DNA of 64,000 nucleotides from Sediminicoccus rosea (GCF_033547095.1 NZ_CP137852.1:2411501-2475500), one strand, 5' to 3'; positions 8,513 through 17,989 are shown, counted from the first letter of the stretch. Numbers and translations: made by a program. The notes: generated by a model not told the origin, from the letters alone.

Positions 8513-10276
8513 TCAGTCCGTGTCGAATTGCAGCGCGGCCAGGCGGGCATAGAGGCCACCCTCGGCCACCAGCGCGTCATGCGTGCCCATCGCGGTGATC
8601 CGCCCGCCCTCCATCACCACGATGCGGTCGGCCCGGCGCACGGTGGCGAGGCGATGCGCCACCACCAGCGTGGTCCGCCCCTGGGCGAGGCGGGCCAGCG
8701 CCTGCTGCACCGCCTGCTCGGATTCCGCGTCCAGCGCGCTCGTCGCTTCGTCCAGCAGCAGGATGGGCGGGTCGCGCAGGATGGCGCGCGCGATGGCGAT
8801 GCGCTGCCGCTGCCCGCCCGAGAGCATCACGCCGCGCGCGCCGAGCGAGGAGGCGTAGCCCTGCGGCAGCGCCATGATGAAGTCATGCGCCGCCGCCGCG
8901 CGGGCGGCTTCCTCCACCTCGGCATCGCTCGCATCGGGGCGGCCGTAGCGGATGTTCTCGGCCGCACTCAGGCTGAAGATCACGGGGTCTTGCGGGACGA
9001 GTGCCAGGCGCGCGCGCAGCGTGGCGGGGTCGAGGTCGCGCAGGTCCACGCCATCCAGCGTCACGCGGCCGGCGGCGGGGTCGTAGAAGCGCAGCAGCAA
9101 TTGCAGCACGCTCGTCTTGCCCGCCCCCGAGGGGCCGACCAGCGCCACCGTCTCGCCCGGCGCCACCGCGAGCGAGAAGCCGTCCAGCGCCGCCGCATCG
9201 GGCCGCGTGGGGTAGCGGAAGGTGACCTCCTCGAAGGCGAAGCGGCCCTCCGGGGGGTCGGGCAGGGGCCGGGGTGCGGCCGGGGGGGCGATGTCGGGGC
9301 GCGTCTCGATCACCTCCACCAGCCGGTCGGCCGCGGCGGCGGCGCGCTGGATCTCGCCCCAGAGCTCGCTGATCGTGGCGCCGCTGCTGGCCAGCAGCAC
9401 GGCGTAGAAGACGAAGGCCGAGAGCTGCCCGCCCGTCATCCGCCCCGCGATCACATCCTGCCCGCCCACCCAGAGGCTGAAGGTGATGGCGCCGAAGCAG
9501 AGCAGGATGACGATCAGGATCAGCAGCGCGCGGGAGGCGACGCGGCGCAGCGCCGCACCCACGGATTGCTCCACCTCGGCCGCGAAGCGGCGGCGGTCCT
9601 CCGCCTCATGGGTGAAGGCCTGGACGATGCGCAGGCCGTTCAGCGTCTCCTCCGCCGTCGCGGCCAGGTCCGCCACGCGCTCCTGCGCCGCCTTGGAGAG
9701 CCGACGCTCCCGCCGGCCGAAGAGCACGAGCGGCCCCACCACCAGCGGCACCACGACGACGACGATGCCCGCGAGCTTGGGGCTGGTCATGATCAGCAAG
9801 GCGAGCGCGCCGGTCGCCGTCAGCGCCGTGCGCAGGCCCATGGAGATGGCCGAGCCGATCAGCGCCTGCAGCAGCGCGATGTCGGCCGTCATCCGGCTGA
9901 GGATGTCGCCGGTGCGCGCGGTCTCGAAATAGGTGGGGGAGAGGGTGATCACGTGGTCGAAGACGGCGCGGCGCAGATCGGCCGCGACGCGCTCGCCGAG
10001 CCAGGAGACCAGGTAGAAGCGCGTGGCCGTGGCCACGCCGAGCGCCGCGACCACGGCGAACATGAAGAGGGCCGCGCTGTTCAGGCTGGCCGCGCTGCGG
10101 TCGCCGAAGCCCTGGTCGATCAGCCGTTGCAGCCCCTGGCCCAGCATCAGGACCAGCCCCGCCGCGATGACCAGCGCCGCCGCCGCCGCCGCGGTCCGCC
10201 CGGCATAGGGCCGCAGATAGGGGAGAAGCACGCCGAGCGAGGCGATGTTGCGGCGGCGGGAGGCGGGTTCGGGCAT
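8513..10276 (-). CDS. ABC transporter, fused permease and ATP-binding protein (MsbA-like exporter)
   Basis: A 587-residue half-transporter. An N-terminal six-helix exporter domain covers roughly residues 20-320, followed by a nucleotide-binding domain with Walker A GPSGAGKT (about 381-388), signature LSGGQRQRIAIARA and Walker B ILLLDEAT. It works as a homodimer or a heterodimer with another half-transporter. The MsbA/ABCB group exports lipids, peptides or drugs, and no substrate cue is present here. I chose the ATG at 10276; a start seven codons upstream is possible. Its 3' end converges with the MmgE/PrpD gene, 3 bp apart. Confidence 0.88.
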   Translation of the reverse strand: MPEPASRRRNIASLGVLLPYLRPYAGRTAAAAAALVIAAGLVLMLGQGLQRLIDQGFGDRSAASLNSAALFMFAVVAALGVATATRFYLVSWLGERVAADLRRAVFDHVITLSPTYFETARTGDILSRMTADIALLQALIGSAISMGLRTALTATGALALLIMTSPKLAGIVVVVVPLVVGPLVLFGRRERRLSKAAQERVADLAATAEETLNGLRIVQAFTHEAEDRRRFAAEVEQSVGAALRRVASRALLILIVILLCFGAITFSLWVGGQDVIAGRMTGGQLSAFVFYAVLLASSGATISELWGEIQRAAAAADRLVEVIETRPDIAPPAAPRPLPDPPEGRFAFEEVTFRYPTRPDAAALDGFSLAVAPGETVALVGPSGAGKTSVLQLLLRFYDPAAGRVTLDGVDLRDLDPATLRARLALVPQDPVIFSLSAAENIRYGRPDASDAEVEEAARAAAAHDFIMALPQGYASSLGARGVMLSGGQRQRIAIARAILRDPPILLLDEATSALDAESEQAVQQALARLAQGRTTLVVAHRLATVRRADRIVVMEGGRITAMGTHDALVAEGGLYARLAALQFDTD

Positions 10277-10358
10277 GCGGGGCGCAGCATCGCACAAAGC
10301 GAGGTGGCGCGCATGACGACGCTGTCATAGCCTCTCCGGAAAACCGTGAGGGCAAGCC

Positions 10359-11597
10359 TTGGACCAATCTCCCCCTGTGGCCCCCCCTGCGCCCCCGCTT
10401 TGGGCGCCACCGCTTCGCGATGCCGCGCCGCGCGGCCTCTGCACGGATTGCGGCGTCTCGCGCATGGCGAACCCCAAGGCCTGCGGCACCGCCTGCCAGT
10501 TCATCGCGCCCGACTACCCGAAGATGGAAGCCCGCGTGCATGGCCGCGCGCGCGACCCCGCCCGGCCGGATGAGCTACATTTCGGACCCTTCCGTAAGAT
10601 GCTGAAGGCGGCCCTGAAGGCGCCGCTGCCCGGCGCGCAATGGACCGGCATCACCACCCGCATCGCCGAGAAGCTGCTGGCGGCCGGCGCCGTGGAGGCC
10701 GTGCTGACCATGGCGCCCGACCCCGAGGATCACTGGAAGCCGGTGCCGGTGCTGGTCACCAGGCCCGAGGGCATGGCCCAGGTGCGCGGCATGCGGATGG
10801 GCTATGCGCCACTGCTGGCCTTGCTCGAACCGGCGCGGGCGGCGGGCTACAAGCGCCTCGCCGTCATCGGCATCCCCTGCCAGGTGCATGCGCTGCGGGT
10901 GCTGGAGGCGGAGCTGGGGCTGGAGCGCCTCTACGTCATCGGCACGCCCTGTTCCGACAACACGACGACGGAAAGCTTCCACACCTTCCTGGACCTGCTG
11001 GATGACGATCCGGCCAGCATCACCTACCTGGAATTCCGCGCCGACTACCATGTCGAGCTGCGCTTCACCGATGGGCGGACGCGCACCATCCCCTTCCTGC
11101 AACTGCCCATCTCGCAATTGCCGCCGGATTTCTTCCCGCTCACCTGCCGCAGCTGCGTGGACTACACCAATGTGCTGGCCGACATCACGGTCGGCTACAT
11201 GGGCGGGCAGGGCGAGCAATGGCTGCTGGTCCGCAACGAGCGCGGCGAGGAGTTGCTCAACCTCCTCGGCGAGGAGATCCGCGTGGAGGCGCCCGGCAGC
11301 AAGGGCAAGCGCGCGGGCGCCGTGCGCGGCTTCCTGGCCAATGTCGAGCGCGCCGCCGGTGGCCTGCCGCTGCGCCGCATGCCCGACTGGATCCGCCCCA
11401 TCGTCGGTTGGCTCATGCCGCGCATCGGCCCGCGCGGCCTGGAATTCGCCCGCACCCGCGTCGAGATGAAGGCCTGCGAGACGGTGGTGCATCTGCGCCG
11501 CGAGGAGCCGGCCAGCGTGAAGAACATGGTGCCCGCCCATGTCTGGACGCTGGTCGAGCCCTATGGCCTGATGCCCAAGGACGGCGAGCGGCGATAG
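10359..11597 (+). CDS. bciB: BciB-like 3,8-divinyl (proto)chlorophyllide 8-vinyl reductase (F420-hydrogenase beta-subunit family)
   Basis: A 412-residue iron-sulfur flavoprotein of the FrhB family. The N-terminal cluster motif has C28, C31, C42 and C46 (LCTDCG...ACGTACQF). Further cysteines are C174, C198 (TPCSDN) and the pair C263/C266 in 'TCRSCVDYTNVLADITVGYMG'. That last block closely matches the conserved CxxCFDYxNxLADxxVGYMG of BciB and 7-hydroxymethyl-chlorophyll a reductase. BciB reduces the 8-vinyl group of divinyl chlorophyllide using ferredoxin. The start is TTG with GAGGG 6 nt upstream. No other bacteriochlorophyll gene is in the window, so another F420H2/ferredoxin oxidoreductase function is possible. 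Confidence 0.7.
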   Translation: MDQSPPVAPPAPPLWAPPLRDAAPRGLCTDCGVSRMANPKACGTACQFIAPDYPKMEARVHGRARDPARPDELHFGPFRKMLKAALKAPLPGAQWTGITTRIAEKLLAAGAVEAVLTMAPDPEDHWKPVPVLVTRPEGMAQVRGMRMGYAPLLALLEPARAAGYKRLAVIGIPCQVHALRVLEAELGLERLYVIGTPCSDNTTTESFHTFLDLLDDDPASITYLEFRADYHVELRFTDGRTRTIPFLQLPISQLPPDFFPLTCRSCVDYTNVLADITVGYMGGQGEQWLLVRNERGEELLNLLGEEIRVEAPGSKGKRAGAVRGFLANVERAAGGLPLRRMPDWIRPIVGWLMPRIGPRGLEFARTRVEMKACETVVHLRREEPASVKNMVPAHVWTLVEPYGLMPKDGERR

Positions 11598-11616
11598 AGC
11601 GGCGCGCGCCCCGACC

Positions 11617-12876
11617 TCACGCCACCGCGTAGCGCGCCGGCGCCAGGTCCGTCGCCTCGATCTCCGGCGCGCGCGCGCTCATCAGGTCGGCCAGGACGCG
11701 GCCCGACCCGCAGGCCATGGTCCAGCCCAGCGTGCCGTGGCCGGTGTTGAGGAACAGGTTCTCGTAGCGCGTGGGGCCGACGATGGGCGTGCCATCCGGC
11801 GTCATGGGGCGCAGCCCGGTCCAGAACTGCGCGTGCTCGATGTCGCCGCCCTCGGGGAAGAGGTCGCGCACGGAATGGGCCAGCGTCTCGCGCCGGGGGC
11901 CGCGCAGCTTGAGCGAGAAGCCCGCCAGCTCCGCCGTGCCGCCCACCCGGATGCGATCGCCCAGCCGCGTGATGGCGACCTTGAAGGTCTCGTCCATCAC
12001 GGTGGAGACCGGCGCCGCGTCGGGGTTCGTCACCGGCATGGTCAGCGAATAGCCCTTCACCGGATAGACCGGCACATGCACGGCGAGCGGCCTGAGCAGC
12101 GCCGTCGAATAGCTGCCCATGGCCACCACATAGCGGTCGGCGGTGAAAAGGCCCTGATCGGTCTCGACGCCGGTGATGCTGCCGCCCAGATTGTGCAGGC
12201 GCCTGATGGTCACACCCTGGCGGAAGGTGACGCCGGCGGCGGCCGCCATCTCGGCGAGGCGCTGCGTGAAGATATGCGCATCCCCCGTCTCGTCGCCCGG
12301 CAGGCGCAGCCCGCCCACATACTTGCCCGCAACGCGCGCCAGCGCCGGCTCGGCCGCCACGCAGCCAGCCGCGTCCAGCACGTCATAGCGCACGCCGAAC
12401 TGCTCCAGCACGGTCGTGTCGGCGCCCACGGCGTCGAGCTGCTTCTGCGTGCGGAAGAGCTGCAGCGTGCCCTGCATGCGCTGGTCATAGGCGATGCCGG
12501 TCTCAGCCCGCAGGTCGCGCAGCGCGTCGCGGCTGTATTCAGCGAGGCGCACCATGCGCGCCTTGTTGGTGGCGTAGGCGGCCTCGGTGCAATTCGCCAG
12601 CATGCGCGCCAGCCAGCCATAGAGCCCGCCATCCGCCTGCGGCCAGACCACCAGCGGCCGGTGGCGCATCATCAGCCATTTCAGCGCCTTCATCGGGATG
12701 CCGGGCGCGGCCCAGGGGGCGGAATAGCCGGGCGAGACCTGGCCGGCATTGGCGAAGCTCGTCTCCATGCCGGGCGCGGCCTGCCGGTCCAGTACCGTCA
12801 CCTCATGGCCCGCGCGCGCCAGATACCAGGCGCTGGTCACGCCGACGACGCCAGAGCCGAGAACGAGGATGCGCAT
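11617..12876 (-). CDS. dadA: D-amino acid dehydrogenase, small subunit
   Basis: A 419-residue FAD-dependent oxidoreductase. The dinucleotide motif [20 protein letters not shown] sits at residues 7-26, followed by '[22 protein letters not shown]', characteristic of DadA, and a C-terminal '[19 protein letters not shown]'. It oxidises D-alanine and other D-amino acids at the membrane, passing electrons to quinone. GGAGG lies 5 nt before the ATG. It is divergent from an Lrp/AsnC regulator across 130 bp containing a palindrome, the classic arrangement for Lrp control of dadA. The usual partner racemase gene (dadX) is absent here. Confidence 0.93.
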   Translation of the reverse strand: MRILVLGSGVVGVTSAWYLARAGHEVTVLDRQAAPGMETSFANAGQVSPGYSAPWAAPGIPMKALKWLMMRHRPLVVWPQADGGLYGWLARMLANCTEAAYATNKARMVRLAEYSRDALRDLRAETGIAYDQRMQGTLQLFRTQKQLDAVGADTTVLEQFGVRYDVLDAAGCVAAEPALARVAGKYVGGLRLPGDETGDAHIFTQRLAEMAAAAGVTFRQGVTIRRLHNLGGSITGVETDQGLFTADRYVVAMGSYSTALLRPLAVHVPVYPVKGYSLTMPVTNPDAAPVSTVMDETFKVAITRLGDRIRVGGTAELAGFSLKLRGPRRETLAHSVRDLFPEGGDIEHAQFWTGLRPMTPDGTPIVGPTRYENLFLNTGHGTLGWTMACGSGRVLADLMSARAPEIEATDLAPARYAVA

Positions 12877-12946
12877 GGAAGCCTCCGCCATTTGGTTGGC
12901 TGGAGGATAGGGACGCGAAGGCGGCATTTCCGCCGATTTCGCCGTG

Positions 12947-12997
12947 GATCCTGCGAAGGCGGGGTAGCTCTTGCACGATCCTGCGAACATATCGCAG
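12947..12997. promoter_or_regulatory. Candidate Lrp/AsnC operator region between dadA and lrp
   Basis: The 11-bp sequence GATCCTGCGAA occurs twice, at 12947-12957 and 12977-12987, exactly 30 bp apart (about three helical turns). The second copy runs into a perfect inverted repeat, CTGCGA-ACATA-TCGCAG, at 12981-12997. Its position between divergent dadA and lrp, with same-face spacing, fits Lrp octamer binding, autoregulation and control of dadA. Confidence 0.55.
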
Positions 12998-13006
12998 ATT
13001 CCACGC

Positions 13007-13453
13007 ATGCACGCCCTCGACGAGATTGACCTCGCCATGCTCCGCGAACTCCGCCGCGATGCGCGGATGAGCAATACCGCGCTGGCCGCGGCCGTGGGCC
13101 TGTCGCCCTCCGCCTGCCTGCGCCGCCTGCGGCTGATGGAAGGCCGCGGCGTCATCCGCGGCTACACCGTGGTGCTGGACGAGCCGGTGGAGAGCGCGGG
13201 GGTCACCGTGATCGTCCAGATCACGCTGGACCGGCAGACCGACCAGCACCTCGCCCGCTTCGAGGCCGCGGTGCGCCGCTGCCCCGAGGTGCGCGCCTGC
13301 TACCTGATGACCGGCATCGCCGACTATCAGCTCCGCGTCGAGGCGCGGGATGCGGCGGATTACGAGCGCATCCACAAGGAACAGCTCAGCCGCATGCCCG
13401 GGGTGGCGCGAATTCAGTCAAGTTTCGCCATCCGCGCCGTGATTCGGGGCTGA
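13007..13453 (+). CDS. Lrp/AsnC-family transcriptional regulator
   Basis: A 148-residue regulator. The N-terminal winged HTH reads '[42 protein letters not shown]', followed by a C-terminal RAM/AsnC ligand domain with '[21 protein letters not shown]'. Family members form dimers to octamers that respond to amino acids. The divergent dadA gene suggests D- or L-alanine or a related amino acid as effector. I take the ATG at 13007; an in-frame TTG at 12971 would place 12 extra residues across the candidate operator and seems unlikely. Confidence 0.93.
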   Translation: MHALDEIDLAMLRELRRDARMSNTALAAAVGLSPSACLRRLRLMEGRGVIRGYTVVLDEPVESAGVTVIVQITLDRQTDQHLARFEAAVRRCPEVRACYLMTGIADYQLRVEARDAADYERIHKEQLSRMPGVARIQSSFAIRAVIRG

Positions 13454-13505
13454 ACCGCGTGTTTTTTGCTGGCGAAGGGCCTCTTCGCAGGTGCAGCATA
13501 AATGC

Positions 13506-16301
13506 ATGCCCGACGCCACCACCCCGCCCTCGCTGCTCGATGACCTGCTGGCCCGGCTGCACGCCGCGCGCGTCGGCGCCGCGCAGGACCCCTTTGGCGA
13601 CCCCGTGCTGCTGATGGCGCTGGCAATCAGCCGCCGCGTGGATGACGGCGCGCTGAACCTCGCGGCGCTCGAGGCCCTGGTGCAGGACCTGGCGGATGAC
13701 GCGGCGGCGGGCCGGGCCCGGCGCCTCGCCGCCTATCTCGGCCACACGCCCGGCCAGACCCCCGGGCTGGCGCTGGAGGGCATCGCGGCGCGGCTGGTGC
13801 GGCCCGATCCGCTGGACAGCCCCGTCCCCTTCGCCGCCTATCGCGAGGCGGTGGAGCGCACGCGCTTCTCCGCCGTCTTCACCGCGCATCCCACCTTCTC
13901 GCTGCCCGCCGACACCGGCCAGGCGCTCGCCATCGCCGCCAGCACGGGCGAGGCGCCGCCGCGCGGCCTGCCGCACCGCCCGGCGCCGATCGATCTCGCC
14001 GGCGAATTCGCCCAGGCCAATGCCGCCATCACCCGGGGGCGTGACGCGCTGGACGCCTTCGCCCGCGCCCTGTTCCAGGCCGCGCAATCCGTCTGGCCCG
14101 ACCGCTGGGCGACGCTGCGCCCGAGCCCCGTCACCCTCGCCACCTGGGTCGGCTACGACACGGATGGCCGCACCGATATCGGCTGGTGGGACACGCTGCG
14201 CCTTCGCCTCAACATGAAGCGCCTGCAGCTGGAGCGGCTTTCGGCCCAGCTCGCGCCGCTCGGCGAGGTGGCGGCGCCGCTCACCGCGCGGCTGGCCGAG
14301 GCGCTGGAGGCGGTGGCGGCGCAGATCGCCGCCGTGCCGGAAAAGCCCGGCCCTGCCTCGGTCCAGGCGCTCGCCGCCGAGATGGTGACGCGCCGCGAGG
14401 CGGCGATGACCGATCTCGGCCCCATCCTCGCGCTGTTCGAGGCGGCGCTGGCATCGGCACCCGATGACGCGACGCGCCTTGAACTCGCCGTCGCGCGCGC
14501 GGGCTTCGCGGCGCATGGCCTCTCGCTCGCGCACACCCATGTGCGGCTCAATTCGCTCCAGCTGCACAATGCGCTGCGCCAGCGCCTGGAACTCAGCACC
14601 GCGCCCGAGGACATGGCGATGCGGCGCGGGCTGCTCGCGCAGATCAATGCGGCGCTGGCCAGCGTCACGCCGCGCCCCGTGGATTTCGGCGCGCTGCTGG
14701 CCGAGCAGGCTTCCGCCGCCAAGCTCATGATGAACATCGCGCAGATCGCGAAGCATGTGGATGGCTCCGCCCCCGTGCGCTTCCTGATCGCCGAGACCGA
14801 GACGGGCTACACGCTGCTGGCCGCCTTGTGGCTCGCGCGGCATTTCGGCGTGGAGCGGCATGTCGAGATCTCGCCGCTCTTCGAGACTGCGAGTGCCCTC
14901 GAGCATGGCGAGCGCGTGCTGGACGAGGCGCTGCGCAGCCCGCATTTCAAGGACTACCTCCGCCTGCATGGCCGCCTCTGCCTGCAATTCGGCTATTCCG
15001 ATTCCGGCCGCTATGTCGGCCAGCTCGCCGCCTCCTACCTGGTGGAGCGCCTGAAGCTGCGCCTCGCCGAATTGCTGCGCCGGCACGGGCTTTCCGATGT
15101 GGAACTCGTCCTCTTCGACACGCATGGCGAGAGCATCGGCCGCGGCGCGCATCCCAAGAGCCTGCGCGATCGGCTGGAATACCTCTTCCCGCCCCAGGCG
15201 CGCGCGGCGCTGGCCGAAGCGGGCTTCGCCGTGCGCGAGGAATCGAGCTTCCAGGGCGGCGACGGCTACCTCCTCTTCGGCACGGAAGCCCTGGCGCAGG
15301 CCACCATCGCCCGCATCGCCGAGCACGCCTTCGCCAAGCCCCCTCGCGAGCGCGACCCGATCTATGCCGAGGCCGATTACGGCGCCGACTTCTTCGCGAC
15401 CCTTCGCCGCGAGGTGCAGGCGCTGGTCGAAGACCCCGGCTACGCCGCGCTGCTCGGTGGTTTCGGCCCGGGCCTGCTGGAGCGTACCGGCTCCCGCCCC
15501 GCCGCGCGGCAGACCGATGGCATGGGCGGGCCCGCGCGCATCAGCCACCCCTCGCAGCTGCGCGCCATTCCGAACAACGCGATCCTTCAGCAGGTGGGCT
15601 GGCTCGCCAACACCATGCACGGGCTGGGGGCTGCCGTCGCCGCCAACCCCGAGGCCTTCAACGACCTCCGCGCCCGTTCGCCGCGCTTCGCCCGCGCGCT
15701 GGCCATGGCGGCGCGCGCCGCCGAATGCTCCGACATCGGCGTGGTGCGCGCGGTGATCGGCACGCTCGACCCCGGGACCTGGCTCGACCGTGCCGCCGCC
15801 ACCTCGCGCCCTGGCCGCGCGCAGCAATTGCTGGCCGTCTCGGCGCCGCTGGATGAGCTGGACCTCCAGGCGCCGCTACGTCGCCTCTATCGCCGCTTCC
15901 AGTCGGACCATCTGGCCCTTCGCGCCGCCTGGCCCGAATTGCCGGTGATGCCGGAGCGCCTCGTGCTGCTGCACGCGCTGCGCCTCGCCCTCATCCATCG
16001 CCTCTGGCTGTTGGCCGTCAGCATCCCCGAATTCTCGCCCCGCCATGGTGCCACGCGCGAGACGGTGATCAGCCGCATCCTCGCGCTCGACGTGGAGCCG
16101 GCGCTCGCCCTGCTGGAGCAGGTGTTTCCCGCCGCACCCGACCCCGTCGCCGGCCTCGATTTCCACGAACCCTCCGTGCCGGGCGAGGGGGCGAGCTATG
16201 CGCGCGAGCATGCCGAGATCTTCCAGCCGATGCGGCAGCTGATCGGGCTGGTGCGCTTCTGCTCGGCGGCCGTTGCGGAGGAAGTCGGGTTCTTTGGGTG
16301 A
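13506..16301 (+). CDS. Phosphoenolpyruvate carboxylase homologue with altered active-site motifs
   Basis: A 931-residue protein aligning along most of its length with PEP carboxylase. Landmarks are 'VFTAHPT' (about 123-129, keeping the catalytic His), 'GYSDSGRYVG' (about 496), 'LFDTHGESIGRGA' (about 535), 'SSFQGGDGYLLFG' (about 580), and 'SRPA...LRAIPNNAI' (about 660-690). In classical PEPC these read TAHPTE, GYSDSxKDAG, FHGRGGSVGRGG, QGEMIRFKYG and LRAIPWIF, and the protein ends in (R/Q)NTG; this one ends in GFFG. So the fold is kept while several PEP/bicarbonate-contacting residues differ. Catalysis needs testing. An in-frame GTG at 13491 is the alternative start. Confidence 0.75.
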   Translation: MPDATTPPSLLDDLLARLHAARVGAAQDPFGDPVLLMALAISRRVDDGALNLAALEALVQDLADDAAAGRARRLAAYLGHTPGQTPGLALEGIAARLVRPDPLDSPVPFAAYREAVERTRFSAVFTAHPTFSLPADTGQALAIAASTGEAPPRGLPHRPAPIDLAGEFAQANAAITRGRDALDAFARALFQAAQSVWPDRWATLRPSPVTLATWVGYDTDGRTDIGWWDTLRLRLNMKRLQLERLSAQLAPLGEVAAPLTARLAEALEAVAAQIAAVPEKPGPASVQALAAEMVTRREAAMTDLGPILALFEAALASAPDDATRLELAVARAGFAAHGLSLAHTHVRLNSLQLHNALRQRLELSTAPEDMAMRRGLLAQINAALASVTPRPVDFGALLAEQASAAKLMMNIAQIAKHVDGSAPVRFLIAETETGYTLLAALWLARHFGVERHVEISPLFETASALEHGERVLDEALRSPHFKDYLRLHGRLCLQFGYSDSGRYVGQLAASYLVERLKLRLAELLRRHGLSDVELVLFDTHGESIGRGAHPKSLRDRLEYLFPPQARAALAEAGFAVREESSFQGGDGYLLFGTEALAQATIARIAEHAFAKPPRERDPIYAEADYGADFFATLRREVQALVEDPGYAALLGGFGPGLLERTGSRPAARQTDGMGGPARISHPSQLRAIPNNAILQQVGWLANTMHGLGAAVAANPEAFNDLRARSPRFARALAMAARAAECSDIGVVRAVIGTLDPGTWLDRAAATSRPGRAQQLLAVSAPLDELDLQAPLRRLYRRFQSDHLALRAAWPELPVMPERLVLLHALRLALIHRLWLLAVSIPEFSPRHGATRETVISRILALDVEPALALLEQVFPAAPDPVAGLDFHEPSVPGEGASYAREHAEIFQPMRQLIGLVRFCSAAVAEEVGFFG

Positions 16302-16380
16302 AAGAAGGCGGCCTCCGGCGGCTCCGGCCCCATCCTTTCAATGGGTGCCCCAGACGCCGTTCCTTGGCTAGGCTCAGGCC

Positions 16381-17244
16381 ATGGACATTCCGACCCAGAT
16401 CTACGCCGAGATTCCCGCCGCGCTCCGCCGGGGCGTCGTCACCGAATGGTCCCGCGCGAACAAGCGCGGCGAGGCCGTGGCGAGCTTCCTGGAAGGGCCC
16501 TGCTTCGACCCTCAGGGCCGCCTCTTCGTCACCGACATCCCGCATGGCCGCATCTTCCGCCTCGATGCGCCGGACGACTGGACCCTCATCGCCGAATATG
16601 ACGGCGAGCCGAACGGGCTGGCCCTCCATCCGGATGGCGAGCGCATGTTCATCGCCGACTACAAGCAGGGGATCCTGGCGCTCGACCTCGCCAGCGGGCG
16701 CATCACGCCCGCGCTGCCCCGCCGCAACAGCGAACGCTTCAAGGGCCCGAACGACCTGGTCTTCGCCCGCAACGGCGATCTCTACTTCACCGACCAGGGC
16801 CAGTCCGGCCTGCATGACCCGACGGGCCGCGTCTATCGCTGGCGCGCCGATGGCGGGCTCGACCTGCTGATCCAGAACGGCCCGAGCCCCAACGGCCTGG
16901 TGCTCTCGGCCGATGAGGAGGTGCTCTTCGTCGCGATGACGCGCGACAACTCCATCTGGCGCGTGCCGTTGATGCCCGATGGCGGCACCGCCAAGGTCGG
17001 CCGCTTCGCGAGCTTCCATGGGGTGAGCGGCCCGGATGGGCTGGCGATGGACGGGGAGGGGCGGCTGATGGTCTCCCACGCCTCGCTCGGCTGCGTGATC
17101 GTGCTGAGCCCGCAGGGCGAACCGGTGGCACGGCTGCGCTCCTGCCGGGGCAGCACCGTGACGAACCTGGCCCTGCGGGGTGGCCGGGCCTTCATCACGG
17201 AATCCTCCACGGGCGCCGTGATGGTGGCCGACTGGCCAGGCTGA
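16381..17244 (+). CDS. SMP-30/gluconolactonase/LRE family lactonase
   Basis: A 287-residue six-bladed beta-propeller hydrolase with no signal peptide. Family marks are 'EGPCFDPQGRLFVTDIPHGRIFRL' (Glu metal ligand, about residue 38), 'GEPNGLALHPDG' (Asn ligand), 'GPNDLVFARNGDLYFTD' (Asn/Asp ligands) and 'SGPDGLAMDGEG' (Asp). These enzymes open sugar or other lactones with a divalent metal. It sits 79 bp downstream of the PEPC homologue and converges on soxA with a 13-bp gap. No sugar dehydrogenase lies next to it, so the natural lactone is not evident. Confidence 0.9.
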   Translation: MDIPTQIYAEIPAALRRGVVTEWSRANKRGEAVASFLEGPCFDPQGRLFVTDIPHGRIFRLDAPDDWTLIAEYDGEPNGLALHPDGERMFIADYKQGILALDLASGRITPALPRRNSERFKGPNDLVFARNGDLYFTDQGQSGLHDPTGRVYRWRADGGLDLLIQNGPSPNGLVLSADEEVLFVAMTRDNSIWRVPLMPDGGTAKVGRFASFHGVSGPDGLAMDGEGRLMVSHASLGCVIVLSPQGEPVARLRSCRGSTVTNLALRGGRAFITESSTGAVMVADWPG

Positions 17245-17257
17245 CCGCCCGCGTCGC

Positions 17258-17989
17258 CTAACGCCTGAGCCCCGGCGCCTCCACCGGCATCCCGCGCGCG
17301 CGATGCGCGAGATAGAGCTCCAGCGTCAGATACTCGCGCGCGCCCAGCGGGAATTGCGTGGCGCGCACGCCCAGCGAACAGGCGCGCAGGCGCCGGTGCA
17401 GCGAGCCCATGCCGTTCCACTCCAGCCGATAGGCCGGATAGCCGGTGCCAAGGCCGTTGGAGATCACGTCGCCGCGCAGGTTCCGCCCGGCATTCTGGTC
17501 ATGGCACTGCCCGCAGGAGAGGTTGAGCTGTCCCTGGCGCGCTTCGTAGAAGGCGCGCCCCTCCTCCAGGAAGGCGGCGGCCGGGCCATCCACGGGAACC
17601 GACATCGGCATCCCGCGCGATCGGCGCGCCACCGCGGCGGTCAGCGCCAGCAGCGCCTCGCTCTCCGGGCCGAAGGGTGCCGCGCGCTGGTTCTCCACCC
17701 GGCAGCGCTCGATCCGCGCTTCCAGGTTGAGCAGCGCGCCATCCGCCGCCACCGCCGGATAGCGCGTGGCCACGCCCCGCATGCCCGCGATGTCGCCATG
17801 GCAGGACCGGCAGGAGGGCTCGCCCCGCCGCCACAGCGCCTCGCCCTCATCCACCCAGAGCCAGCCGGGATGGCGCGAAGGGTCCTCCTGCTGCGCGCGC
17901 AGCGCCGGCGAGAGGAAGTCCCGCGAGGGCCGCACCTCCTGCGCCGCCGCCGCCAGCGGCAGCATGGCGAGGAGAAGCAGCCACTTCAC
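17258..17989 (-). CDS. soxA: SoxA, diheme cytochrome c of the thiosulfate-oxidising SoxAX complex
   Basis: A 243-residue periplasmic protein with a Sec signal peptide (MKWLLLLAMLPLAAAAQ). It has two heme c sites, C60-R-S-C63-H64 and C159-G-Q-C162-H163. A free Cys204 in 'RACSLGVRA' corresponds to the cysteine-persulfide ligand of the active heme. SoxAX links thiosulfate oxidatively to the SoxY cysteine. The start is GTG overlapping the soxZ stop (GTGA), so the two are translationally coupled. It ends a soxXYZA run. soxB, soxCD and soxVW are not in this window. Confidence 0.92.
   Translation of the reverse strand: MKWLLLLAMLPLAAAAQEVRPSRDFLSPALRAQQEDPSRHPGWLWVDEGEALWRRGEPSCRSCHGDIAGMRGVATRYPAVAADGALLNLEARIERCRVENQRAAPFGPESEALLALTAAVARRSRGMPMSVPVDGPAAAFLEEGRAFYEARQGQLNLSCGQCHDQNAGRNLRGDVISNGLGTGYPAYRLEWNGMGSLHRRLRACSLGVRATQFPLGAREYLTLELYLAHRARGMPVEAPGLRR

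Noticed and set aside
12971-13006. TTG start giving the Lrp protein 12 extra residues
   Set aside because: The extra codons run through the candidate operator. The ATG at 13007 gives the standard family N-terminus.
13468-13492. Intrinsic terminator after lrp (GCGAAG-N5-CTTCGC hairpin)
   Set aside because: The T-run lies before the hairpin, not after it, for plus-strand transcription, and no T-run follows it on the minus strand.
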